Positions 1-8,227 of a stretch of DNA of 64,000 bases are shown piece by piece. Source of the stretch: Lysinibacillus sp. JNUCC-52. Its GTDB lineage: Bacteria > Bacillota > Bacilli > Bacillales_A > Planococcaceae. Below the pieces are notes generated by a model. That model saw only the letters and a program-made list of their open reading frames with translations. It had not been told where the DNA came from and made no database searches. The first letter of the stretch is position 1. Every line of letters starts with the position of its first letter. Made by a program: the position numbers and the translations under genes. Where the stretch lies: assembly GCF_015999545.1 (NCBI RefSeq), contig NZ_CP065546.1, positions 2,223,501 through 2,287,500 of the forward strand, given 5' to 3'.

Positions 1-1541
1 AAACGACGTGGTGTATCTCCAGAGTTTTTCTCTTTATTTCCTAAAATAGCAAATTTCACGCCCGCTTCGTTTAATAGACGACAGAACGCTAGGGCAATTT
101 TTTGTGAACGATTATCAAATGCACCCATAGAGCCTACCCAGAATAGGTACTCCATTTCTTCGCCCGATTTTTTCAATTCTTTCACAGTTGGAATATTAAT
201 AGTTGGGTCTAGGTCGCGCCAGTTTTCTTTTTCTTTTCGGTTTAGACCCCAAGGATTCCCTTGACGTTCTATGTTTGTCATTGCACGTTGGGCATCAGAA
301 TTTACTTTCCCTTCCGTCATTGTTAAGTAACGACGTAGGTCAATGATTTTATCGACATGCTCATTCATAACTGGACATTGGTCCTCACAGTTACGGCAAG
401 TTGTACATGCCCAAATCTCTTCCTCTGTAATAACGTCACCGATTAAAGAAGGACTATAAATATCCTCAATTACTGCCCCTTCAGCACCTGCTGCCATTGC
501 AAGCTGATTGCCTTTTGTATTCGCAAAAAATTGATATGGCACCCACGGTTTTTGCTTTGTTACCACCGCACCTGTGAACGTTAAATGATCACGAAGCTTA
601 ACGATTAAATCCATTGGTGATAGCATTTTCCCTGTTCCTGTTGCAGGACACATATTTGTACAACGCCCACATTCTACACAAGAATATAAATCAAGCATTT
701 GCTTTTGTGTAAAATCTTGAATACGTCCTACACCAATAGATGGGATATCTTCTTCATTTTCAGCATTTTCACCCGCTTCTTCAAGCGCCTCGAAGTCTAT
801 TGGTGTCAATGTACCTGTGCGATCTAAACGATTCATGTACACATTAAGTGGGCTGACAATCAAGTGGAAATGCTTTGATTGAGGTACATAAATTAAAAAT
901 GTAAGTAAAATTAATAAATGGGCCCACCAAGAAATATAGAAAATCGTCGCTGCTGCCGTTGCTGGTAAAAAGCCAAAAATTGCTGCAATGCTAGAAGCAA
1001 TGGGCTCAGTATAAGTTAAACCTTCATCATGCCAAATAAGGCCCATACCGTTTGCAAGTAATGTTGAAAGCATTAAGCCTCCAATAAAAATTAAGACAAG
1101 ACCATTTTTCCAGCCTCGTTTTAAACGTACTAGTTTTTCTACATAGCGGCGATAAAACGCCCATACTACCGCAACTAATATCATTAATACTACTAGCTCT
1201 TGGAAGAAAGTGAATACGCTATAGAACATGCCAAGTGGTAAATGCGACCCTGGAGCTAACCCCTTCCAAATTAAATCGATAGCTCCTAACTGAACCATCA
1301 AGAAGCCGTAAAAGAACATAACGTGAATTAAACCACTTTTAGGATCCTTTAATAGCTTATTTTGACCAAACACATTCACCATTAAATAACGAATACGTTC
1401 TTGGACACTTTCATCAAACTCAACCTTTTTCCCCAGTTGTACGAATTTATAGCGTGTTTTTAACAGATAGATAAATAACCCTACTGCATAAAGCACAACC
1501 ACGATTGTTAGAACAATGTTTGCAATAACTAATGGACTCAT
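1..1541 (-). CDS. fadF: Membrane-bound (Fe-S)-binding reductase, FadF/YwjF type (3' end cut by window)
   Basis: The frame is open from an ATG at 1541 to the window edge, giving about 513 residues without a stop. The N-terminal 240 or so residues hold several hydrophobic segments like a NarI-type cytochrome b subunit. Two cysteine clusters follow: CVECGRCTNMCP near residue 284 and CTTCRNCEDQCP near residue 378, each the CxxCxxCxxxCP pattern of a 4Fe-4S ferredoxin/HdrD-like domain. The missing C-terminus should carry the CCG domains of this family. B. subtilis FadF belongs to a fatty-acid degradation operon, and related proteins elsewhere pass electrons from ETF to menaquinone; that role here is inference, supported by the acyl-CoA genes at 6558-9730. 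No RNA polymerase delta or etf gene is visible. Confidence 0.8.
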   Translation of the reverse strand, partial: MSPLVIANIVLTIVVVLYAVGLFIYLLKTRYKFVQLGKKVEFDESVQERIRYLMVNVFGQNKLLKDPKSGLIHVMFFYGFLMVQLGAIDLIWKGLAPGSHLPLGMFYSVFTFFQELVVLMILVAVVWAFYRRYVEKLVRLKRGWKNGLVLIFIGGLMLSTLLANGMGLIWHDEGLTYTEPIASSIAAIFGFLPATAAATIFYISWWAHLLILLTFLIYVPQSKHFHLIVSPLNVYMNRLDRTGTLTPIDFEALEEAGENAENEEDIPSIGVGRIQDFTQKQMLDLYSCVECGRCTNMCPATGTGKMLSPMDLIVKLRDHLTFTGAVVTKQKPWVPYQFFANTKGNQLAMAAGAEGAVIEDIYSPSLIGDVITEEEIWACTTCRNCEDQCPVMNEHVDKIIDLRRYLTMTEGKVNSDAQRAMTNIERQGNPWGLNRKEKENWRDLDPTINIPTVKELKKSGEEMEYLFWVGSMGAFDNRSQKIALAFCRLLNEAGVKFAILGNKEKNSGDTPRR

Positions 1542-1714
1542 GGTTGGTCCCCCCTTTTAGTTTGTCGTAAATTTTCTCTCTTTGTGTTAAATTTTCTAGC
1601 TCATACGTAAATGTATGACATTCCACCACTATATTCACATTCTAATAAATGAGTGAGCATTCAGTCAACATAAAACAAAAATATTTCTGATAATTTTATA
1701 TTCTTACATTTTAT

Positions 1715-1754
1715 AAGAGAAAAAGCTACCCTGAATTTTCCTTCAAAGTAGCTT
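1715..1754 (-). terminator. Intrinsic terminator after the B12 operon
   Basis: Read on the minus strand, a 13-bp stem (AAGCTACTTTGAA with TTCAGGGTAGCTT, two G-U pairs) with a 6-nt loop is followed by TTTTCTC. It lies between the adenosyltransferase stop and the next minus-strand gene. The rest of the 1542-1897 gap is AT-rich and shows no gene. Confidence 0.75.
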
Positions 1755-1897
1755 TCTTGTATTTTATTTTATCGTAACTACCTTTTTTTCGTACAATTAC
1801 TAACGTTCTCTGTAAAAAGGTCATTTTAAAATATTTTTTAAAAAGTAAGATTATTCTAGCTCTTTAGCTCTAGACACGTATTACCGCTGTTCTTGCC

Positions 1898-2461
1898 TTA
1901 TTTTTTAAACACTTTCCCACTACGAATATATTCAATATCAGGTAAATTTAAACGAGCATTCACAACACGTGCAGCAGCAAATAAATAATCTGACAAACGG
2001 TTTAAATATTTTTGCACAATAGTCGGTACATCTTGCACTTCTTTCATAAGCGTTACCATTTGACGCTCTGCTCGGCGGGCAACAGTTCGCGCAATGTGTA
2101 ATGTTGCAGCCGCAGGAGCTCCTCCTGGTAATATGAATCGCTCTAATGGTGGCGCTTCATCAGATAATGCATCAATACGTGCCTCCAATACTTCAATCGG
2201 CGCTTCAGCAAGCTTATAATGACGCTCCTTCATAACATTGGCCAAGTCACCACCTGCATCAAAAAGCTCATGTTGAATTGTTTCTAAATCAACTAAAATG
2301 TCTTTAAATAATTCGCGATCTAATTCGCTCACTGCCTTGCCGATAAAAGAATTTAATTCATCAATTGCCCCGTATGTTTCAACACGTAAACTATCCTTGT
2401 CTACACGCCCTCCAATTAAGCTTGTTTTCCCCGTATCGCCTGTTTTCGTGTAAAGTTTCAT
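1898..2461 (-). CDS. pduO: Cob(I)alamin adenosyltransferase, PduO type
   Basis: A 187-residue protein with the PduO-family start KLYTKTGDTGKTSLIGG, which forms the ATP-binding N-terminus, followed by DELNSFIG and the helical RTVARRAER segment of the trimeric fold. It transfers the adenosyl group of ATP to cob(I)alamin, making adenosylcobalamin in the cytoplasm. It is the last gene of the B12 uptake operon, 12 bp after the BtuD-CbiZ stop, with the ribosome site GGAGTGAAGAGGG, and it ends before a strong terminator. The context fits salvage: imported corrinoid is converted to the coenzyme. B. subtilis YvqK is the likely counterpart. Confidence 0.93.
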   Translation of the reverse strand: MKLYTKTGDTGKTSLIGGRVDKDSLRVETYGAIDELNSFIGKAVSELDRELFKDILVDLETIQHELFDAGGDLANVMKERHYKLAEAPIEVLEARIDALSDEAPPLERFILPGGAPAAATLHIARTVARRAERQMVTLMKEVQDVPTIVQKYLNRLSDYLFAAARVVNARLNLPDIEYIRSGKVFKK

Positions 2462-2473
2462 CCCTCTTCACTC

Positions 2474-3934
2474 CTATGCTTTATTTTTATAATTTTGTAT
2501 TGCTTGAATCGTCGTCTCATAAACACCTTTACCAATGATTTTACCGACATCTGTAATCGGCCCACCATAGCGCATTTCCTCACCCTTTTGCGTTGCCGCA
2601 ATAAGTAAACTATCTGTCGCAGTACCTGTTGCAATTGTATCGCTACGGTGATCGCGAATGTTTTCCATTTGCAATGCCTTTGTTTTTGCTTCATTTGCAG
2701 TCATCAGTGCTTGGAAAAACGCCTCTTCTGATAAACAACCATTGATGATGACCCACGTATTAATAGTACCAATATATGGCGCATCCTGTCTTTCGTGTGT
2801 GCGAGAGACATCAACAGCATTTCCAACACCCGCCGTGACAACGACAAACACACTACCGAAAGAAGTGCTATATTCATTAAGTGCATAGAGTTGTGTAGGA
2901 ACAGCAGTTAGCATTACTACTGTGCTAGTTGCCGAAAAGTGTTCTCTTTGTAAAAAATCTGTGACCTCTTGTTTCACATCACTCACGACATAATCTCCTG
3001 GTACAGAGCGATTTAATAAGCAGTCATACCACCCTATTCCAGGATTATGAACAGCTGAAGAAACTGTTTTTAACGGAACATTTGATTTTAGCTGGATATA
3101 ATTGGTTGTTACTTTAAAATCATCTTTCACAATGACTGCTCGTTGCTGATATTCACTTGATGATGGCATGATGGTAATTTGCGGTTTAGGTATTTCTGGA
3201 TGGGCATATGTTGTCACTCTTGCCTTGTAGACGTCCTCAATTTGAGAGGCTATTAATACTTTATGTGGTTCACCTAAAGCATGTACACAGCCACTTTCCA
3301 TTAATAATAATTCATCGCAATAGAGGGAGGCTAAGTTCATATCATGCAACACCATAATTACGGTTAAACCACATTCAATGGCTTCCTTGCGCACCATATC
3401 TAAAATTTGGCGTTGATGAGCAATGTCTAAATGATTTGTCGGCTCATCTAACAATAATACTTCCGCTGTCTGTGCTAAAGCTTGAGCTACAAAAACTCGT
3501 TGTTGCTCACCGCCTGATAGAAACTCCATTGATGTATGTTCGTAACGTGTGACGCCCGTTTGCTCCATGGCATATTGAACCGCTTGCTCATCTCTTTCTG
3601 ACCACTGAGAAAAAAATCCAGTTTGATGTGGGTAACGACCAAGTGATACTGCCTCACGCACTGTATTGGAAAATGCATTGGCATGTAATTGTGGGAGGAC
3701 AGCCATCTTTTTTGCCAGCGCGCGCGGACTGTACGTTTTAATATTTTTACCGTCCAATGAAACCGTTCCTGCTGTCGCTGGTAATATGCCACTAATTACT
3801 TTCAATAATGTTGATTTCCCACTACCATTCGGTCCTAATATACCAAGGACTTTCCCCTTTTCTACCGTAAAACTTACATCCTTGACGATTGGGATGTCCT
3901 CATAGCCACCTGATAGATGTTCAACGATAATCAT
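2474..3934 (-). CDS. btuD: Cobalamin ABC importer ATPase fused to adenosylcobinamide amidohydrolase (BtuD-CbiZ)
   Basis: A fusion of 486 residues. Residues 1-250 are an ABC ATPase of the FecCD importer class, with Walker A GPNGSGKST, signature LSGGEQQR and Walker B LLLDEPTNHLD. Residues from about 270 to the end match CbiZ: NPGIGWYDCLLNR, the glycine-rich TAGVGNA and TATDSLL can be read. CbiZ removes the aminopropanol arm from adenosylcobinamide to give adenosylcobyric acid, so that the cell can attach its own lower ligand. The gene overlaps btuC by 4 nt (ATGA), so translation is probably coupled. BtuD-CbiZ fusions are known in some Bacillaceae; I see no frameshift between the two parts, so the fusion looks genuine. 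Confidence 0.9.
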   Translation of the reverse strand: MIIVEHLSGGYEDIPIVKDVSFTVEKGKVLGILGPNGSGKSTLLKVISGILPATAGTVSLDGKNIKTYSPRALAKKMAVLPQLHANAFSNTVREAVSLGRYPHQTGFFSQWSERDEQAVQYAMEQTGVTRYEHTSMEFLSGGEQQRVFVAQALAQTAEVLLLDEPTNHLDIAHQRQILDMVRKEAIECGLTVIMVLHDMNLASLYCDELLLMESGCVHALGEPHKVLIASQIEDVYKARVTTYAHPEIPKPQITIMPSSSEYQQRAVIVKDDFKVTTNYIQLKSNVPLKTVSSAVHNPGIGWYDCLLNRSVPGDYVVSDVKQEVTDFLQREHFSATSTVVMLTAVPTQLYALNEYSTSFGSVFVVVTAGVGNAVDVSRTHERQDAPYIGTINTWVIINGCLSEEAFFQALMTANEAKTKALQMENIRDHRSDTIATGTATDSLLIAATQKGEEMRYGGPITDVGKIIGKGVYETTIQAIQNYKNKA

Positions 3935-4932
3935 ACACGTACCCCCTTGCTTCTACGCTGCTTATAAAAAATATAAGAAAAGACAGGTGCACCAATAAAT
4001 GCAGTAATAACACCTATCGGTAGCTCACGTGGAATAATGATTGTACGCGCCACTAAATCGCAAATGATAAGTAATGTTGCACCATTTAAAAACGATAGCG
4101 GCAGTAAATGACGGTGATCTGAACCCCAAATCATGCGGGTCATATGCGGCACAACTAAACCGACAAAACCAATTGTTCCAGAAACAGCAACTGCCGCCCC
4201 AGTAAGCATTGAGCCTCCTACTAAAATTAAATATTTGCTACGCTTTACATTGACCCCTAAATGCTTCGCTCGTTCCTCTCCGTAAAGCAAAACATTTAAC
4301 TCACGTCTTTGCGTCCACAAAATAACAGAGCCAATGACAACAAATGGGGTAATCATTTGTACATATGGCCATCCACGCATTGACACCGAGCCGAGTAACC
4401 AACCTATCACTTGGCGGAGCTCTTCACCTGATAACGCTATCATTAATGAAATAAGCGAGCCTAAAAACGAACTAAATATAACTCCCGTTAAAATTAGTGT
4501 CTCCATTTTTAGAGAACGGTCTACTATTCTGGCAAAGCTCATCACAGCTACCATCGTAAGGATTGCCCCGATCATACTGAGCGTTGGCAATACATACAAA
4601 CCGACGACGGGTAGAGAGATGCCAAAAAACAATGTCATAACAGCGCCAACTGAAGCACCTGAAGATACCCCAAGCGTATATGGGTCTGCTAACGGATTTT
4701 TTAACAATCCTTGAAAGGCGGCTCCTGCAATTGCCAATGATGCTCCTACAAGGCCTGCAAGTAATACTCGTGGCAAACGGATTTTCCATAAAATATTGGC
4801 AGCAGTTTCATCTGCCGCTTTATTCCAAAGTACTTCTAATGGAATATGAACCGAGCCTATTGATACGCCACACCAGATGCTAACGATAAGTAACGTAATG
4901 GCTGTTACATAGGCAAAAGCTGTTTTTCTCAC
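3931..4932 (-). CDS. btuC: Cobalamin ABC importer permease (FecCD/BtuC family)
   Basis: A protein of 333 residues, the usual FecCD permease length, with about ten hydrophobic segments. Family motifs include LPRVLLAGLVGASLAIAGA near the N-terminus, the GxxxQ-containing AAFQGLLKNPLADPYTLGVS, and VGLVVPHMTRMIWG, which lies near the loop contacting the ATPase. It forms the membrane channel of the importer with BtuD and BtuF. It overlaps both neighbours by 4 nt. Siderophore permeases share this fold, but the upstream cobalamin riboswitch and the CbiZ fusion make a corrinoid substrate much more likely. Confidence 0.9.
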   Translation of the reverse strand: MRKTAFAYVTAITLLIVSIWCGVSIGSVHIPLEVLWNKAADETAANILWKIRLPRVLLAGLVGASLAIAGAAFQGLLKNPLADPYTLGVSSGASVGAVMTLFFGISLPVVGLYVLPTLSMIGAILTMVAVMSFARIVDRSLKMETLILTGVIFSSFLGSLISLMIALSGEELRQVIGWLLGSVSMRGWPYVQMITPFVVIGSVILWTQRRELNVLLYGEERAKHLGVNVKRSKYLILVGGSMLTGAAVAVSGTIGFVGLVVPHMTRMIWGSDHRHLLPLSFLNGATLLIICDLVARTIIIPRELPIGVITAFIGAPVFSYIFYKQRRSKGVRV

Positions 4933-5897
4933 TCGAAAGCCTCAGGATAGATGGCTTTCGCTAACTCTTCAAGCCCATCTGCTAAACGTGGGCCTTGACG
5001 ACTTGTTATATTTTCATCTACTTGTACAATCGCTTTATTTTTTACAGCTGTAATTGTATCAAAGCCTGCACGTTGTGGAATTTTCGTTAAAATATCGGGC
5101 ACATAATTATAAGTGACCACGATAACATCTGGATTTTTTGTAATGATTTGTTCCGCATCAATTTTGAACCAGCCATCCGTATCAGCTGCAATATTTTCAG
5201 CATGAATCATTTCTAGCATCTCCTGCATAAACGTATCCTTGCCAGGTGTATAAATTTCTGGTTCATCTGACGTTTCTACAAAGACTTTCTTTGGTTGTAC
5301 ATCCTGCAATTTTGCTTCTATTTCCTCAACCTTCACTTTCATATTGGCAATAATTTTTTCTGCCTCTGGTAGCTTACCAGTGGCGCGACCTAATTGCTCA
5401 ATCGTCGTATATGTCTCATTAAAATCACGAGCGTTTGTTACAACAAATACTTTTACACCCGCTGCTTCCAGCTGATCCTTAGCTCCACCTAAAGAAGCTA
5501 TACCTGATTCATGCGCAAAAACGATATCTGGCTTTAAAGCTATAATTTGTTCAATATTAAATTCCATACTGCCGACCTTTTCCTTGTCAGCTACCTCTGG
5601 TGGATAATCATCATAATCATTTACGCCAACGATTTTATCGTTTAAGCCAAGTCCAAATAAAATTTCTGTGTTACTTGGAATAAGCGAAATGATTCGCTCA
5701 GGCGGTGCCTCCAGTACAATTTCTTTGCCAGTAGCATCTGTCATTGTTAGCGGGAATGTTGCTTCCTCAAGCTGATTTGTTCCTTGCTGCTCCTGTTGCT
5801 CTGACGCAGTACTGTCGTCTTTCGGTTCTTGTCCACAAGCAACTAAAATGCCCATTGCTAAAAATGCGGATAAACCTAACTTCCAATATTTTTTCAT
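4929..5897 (-). CDS. btuF: Cobalamin-binding lipoprotein (BtuF type)
   Basis: A protein of 322 residues with a lipoprotein signal (MKKYWKLGLSAFLAMG then ILVACG, Cys at about 22). A linker rich in S, E and Q precedes the periplasmic-binding-protein fold, starting near PERIISLIPSNTEILFGLG, the hallmark of BtuF/FecB-like class III binding proteins. It captures corrinoids outside the membrane and hands them to BtuC. It is the first gene of the operon, directly downstream of the adenosylcobalamin riboswitch, and starts at an ATG preceded by AAGGAGG. Confidence 0.92.
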   Translation of the reverse strand: MKKYWKLGLSAFLAMGILVACGQEPKDDSTASEQQEQQGTNQLEEATFPLTMTDATGKEIVLEAPPERIISLIPSNTEILFGLGLNDKIVGVNDYDDYPPEVADKEKVGSMEFNIEQIIALKPDIVFAHESGIASLGGAKDQLEAAGVKVFVVTNARDFNETYTTIEQLGRATGKLPEAEKIIANMKVKVEEIEAKLQDVQPKKVFVETSDEPEIYTPGKDTFMQEMLEMIHAENIAADTDGWFKIDAEQIITKNPDVIVVTYNYVPDILTKIPQRAGFDTITAVKNKAIVQVDENITSRQGPRLADGLEELAKAIYPEAFE

Positions 5898-6030
5898 TGT
5901 GAAACCTCCTTAGATTGTATGTGCATGTTTCAGCTCTGTTCAGTTGCATGATCGATATTATGTAGGTATTTCATTATTCGAACTCTCACCTTTATTTTCA
6001 ATTATTATCGTCATTAGCTTTCTAAAACAT

Positions 6031-6060
6031 AAAAAATCCCCTCGTCATCATAACGAGAGG
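6031..6060 (-). terminator. Expression-platform terminator of the B12 riboswitch
   Basis: On the minus strand CCTCTCGT pairs with ACGAGGGG (8 bp, 7-nt loop) and runs into ATTTTTT. It sits between the riboswitch aptamer and btuF, so ligand binding probably favours termination before the operon. Confidence 0.85.
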
Positions 6061-6109
6061 CGGTGCTTGCACAAAAAACCACCATCCTATCCTCGTAGGC
6101 TGCAATGTA

Positions 6110-6275
6110 TCGTTCTATAAAGGCAGGTCTCCTGGCTCGTGCTTCAAATGCTTTTTCATGCCTTCCCAAAAAAATTTCAGTGGCATTGATAGAAAAAACT
6201 CACACTTACAGTGGCGGGACCGCATCGGAATTACACCGATTTCCCTTTTCACTTTACTTTAGTAAAGAACCTTTA
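6110..6275 (-). promoter_or_regulatory. Adenosylcobalamin (B12) riboswitch
   Basis: The minus strand carries the B12 box AGCCAGGAGACCTGCC at 6122-6137 and, upstream at 6211-6245, the conserved core with GGTGTAATTCCGATGCGG then TCCCGCCACTG. Both are standard landmarks of the cobalamin aptamer, in the right order and about 75 nt apart. The outer limits are approximate. It controls the btuF operon through the terminator at 6031-6060. Confidence 0.95.
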
Positions 6276-6293
6276 TAATATTCAGTTGATTTT

Positions 6294-6323
6294 ATTATAC
6301 ATGAAAATCGAAATAGATAACGA
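6294..6323 (-). promoter_or_regulatory. Likely promoter of the B12 operon
   Basis: A consensus -10 (TATAAT, 6294-6299 on the minus strand) lies just upstream of the aptamer. The -35 region is weak (TCGTTA or CGTTAT at 17-18 bp). Confidence 0.5.
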
Positions 6324-6324
6324 T

Positions 6325-6359
6325 AAAAAAAGAGACCTTAAGTTAGCGTCTCTTTTTTA
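6325..6359 (-). terminator. Terminator after the acyl-CoA dehydrogenase operon
   Basis: The stem GAGAC/GTCTC is flanked by A and T runs on both sides (TTTTTTT on the minus strand), so it may work in both directions. It follows the acyl-CoA dehydrogenase stop after about 200 bp that hold only repeat copies. Confidence 0.65.
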
Positions 6360-6398
6360 TAATTATTGATTTCCAATGCATGCATGTGCTTTCCGCTT

Positions 6399-6435
6399 CA
6401 AACAATTCCTTTAATTGTTTGCGTGCCTGGCACAC
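6399..6435 (+). repeat. Dispersed GTGCCTGGCAC repeat, copy 1
   Basis: AATTGTTTGC runs into GTGCCTGGCAC. Just upstream a reversed partial copy makes the inverted repeat CAAACAATT-cctt-AATTGTTTG. It matches other copies in the window (10220, 15794, 19296, 46656, 46788, 48291). Confidence 0.7.
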
Positions 6436-6518
6436 CGTAATCTGGATTGCCTGCGTCTTATACTGTGTGCGTTCCCACAGAAGTCTACGTGAATCTTTCT
6501 TTGTTCAGCAATTAGAAT

Positions 6519-6545
6519 ATTCAGAATTGTTTATGCGCCTGACAC
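6519..6545 (+). repeat. Dispersed repeat, copy 2
   Basis: ATTCAGAATTGTTTATGC followed by GCCTGACAC, 12 nt from the stop codon of the acyl-CoA dehydrogenase gene. One base of the GTG core is changed. Confidence 0.65.
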
Positions 6546-6557
6546 ACGAACTATTCT

Positions 6558-8225
6558 CTACACAATATCCGCAAAATATTGAACAGTTTTCATTGGTGCA
6601 CCGATCTGGCGCAATGCCCATGTATCTTCTAAATAAATATCAGCTAGCTTTTCATACTTGCCGCCAAACTTTGCTGCCCATTCGACTGCCACTACACTTT
6701 CGTATAGATGTGCCATTTTTTGGGCTACTCCCTTTGCCTCGTAGGTTTTCGTAGCTTCATCCAACGCGCCAAAAGTTTGCAATGTTGTTTCGATTTTCTT
6801 CAGTTGTTCCCTTACGATTTGTACCAATGAACAATTTGTTAACTTCGTCAAGCGCTCCTGCATCACACGAACAAATAATTCGTGGGCCTGAAATTTATCT
6901 ACTAAGCGAATAAGCTCTAGCGCTAAAATGTTAGCAGTCCCTTCCCACACCGTAAGTACTTGAGCATCTCTAAGTAAACGTGGCGTTACAAAATCCTCGA
7001 TATAGCCGTTTCCTCCATGCAATTCAATTGCTTCGCTTGCGTAATGCACCGCCTGTTCAGCTGTTTCCTTTTTCATGATGGCGATATTCAAACGATTAAG
7101 CATGATGTCCTGCTCACTGCCCTGTCCACTCGTTACCTTGTCATACAACTGAATAAGATCAAAAACAGTAGCCACTTCTACATGGAGCTTGGCCGCATAT
7201 TTCCCTATTGTATCTTGAATCATTGGAAATTGAATTAAAGGCTGCCCGAACGCATTTCGATTTGATACATAATGCTTCGCCTCTAAATAACCTCGACGCA
7301 TAATGCCAATAGAAGCTACAGCGTTACAAATTCTAGATAAGTTAAGTGCCTCTAACATATAATAAATTCCTTTATTTTGTTCACCAACGACATACGCTAG
7401 TGCACCATCAAATTCCACCTCACCCGATGGCACTGCTCTGACACCAAGCTTATCCTTTAAACGACGAATGCGGAGATGATTAACCGTTCCATCATCTTGA
7501 CGCCAAGGTACAGCAAATAATGTTAACCCTTTGGAACCTGCTGAAGCTCCCTCGATGCGCGCTAATACCATCGCCACACCACACATCCCTACATTTGATG
7601 CAAAGTACTTCTCTCCATACAACCGATAGTGATTACCGTCTTGAACAGCCTCTACAACATTTGCACCGACGTCTGACCCGCCTTGCCGCTCCGTTAAAAA
7701 TGTTGCTCCCTCATATAGCTCTCGATCTCCTGTTGCACAAACATGTGGTAAAAACCTATTCTTCACCTCATCACTCGCATAATGATCTAGTAAATAGGCG
7801 GTTGCCATCGTCAAAGTTACTGGACAATAGAAGCCAGGCTCTGCATGTGACAATAAATAACCTTGCGCAAAGCTGTACACATAATTCCCCTTCTTCCCTA
7901 ACTGGGGAATTTCCTTGTGCACATAGCCAACAATCCCTGTGTTATATGTCTCTTCAACCGTTTTTTTGTAGCCTTCATTGACCCAAATTTGCGCTATTTC
8001 CTCGCCATACGCATTATAACGCTGCAGCCGTGGTTCTCCCTCTCTATCCGTATGCTTCGCTCTTACGTCAATATCATTTGCACAAAGCTCGCCAAAGTCC
8101 TCTAACTCCCGTTTAGCATAGTCTAAAAGCTCTTTATCTAGCATCATTTCTAATAGTTTGTGTAATGTCTCATCTTCCGTGAAAAAGTTAGTTGTGCGAT
8201 TTGCATCTTGCTGTAACACTTTCAT
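6558..8225 (-). CDS. Acyl-CoA dehydrogenase, long AidB-like form
   Basis: A flavoprotein of 555 residues. The signature LTERQGGSDVGAN lies in the middle domain near residue 180 and DAQVLTVWEGTANI near residue 430, close to the C-terminal helical domain. The length and these motifs fit the AidB/ACAD10-like branch more than the 380-residue enzymes of core beta-oxidation. It should oxidise an acyl-CoA at the alpha-beta bond and pass electrons to ETF. It starts 2 nt after the ligase stop and is the third gene of a MerR-ligase-dehydrogenase operon. The substrate cannot be read from sequence; branched or medium-chain acyl-CoA is possible. Confidence 0.85.
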   Translation of the reverse strand: MKVLQQDANRTTNFFTEDETLHKLLEMMLDKELLDYAKRELEDFGELCANDIDVRAKHTDREGEPRLQRYNAYGEEIAQIWVNEGYKKTVEETYNTGIVGYVHKEIPQLGKKGNYVYSFAQGYLLSHAEPGFYCPVTLTMATAYLLDHYASDEVKNRFLPHVCATGDRELYEGATFLTERQGGSDVGANVVEAVQDGNHYRLYGEKYFASNVGMCGVAMVLARIEGASAGSKGLTLFAVPWRQDDGTVNHLRIRRLKDKLGVRAVPSGEVEFDGALAYVVGEQNKGIYYMLEALNLSRICNAVASIGIMRRGYLEAKHYVSNRNAFGQPLIQFPMIQDTIGKYAAKLHVEVATVFDLIQLYDKVTSGQGSEQDIMLNRLNIAIMKKETAEQAVHYASEAIELHGGNGYIEDFVTPRLLRDAQVLTVWEGTANILALELIRLVDKFQAHELFVRVMQERLTKLTNCSLVQIVREQLKKIETTLQTFGALDEATKTYEAKGVAQKMAHLYESVVAVEWAAKFGGKYEKLADIYLEDTWALRQIGAPMKTVQYFADIV

Positions 8226-8227
8226 CC

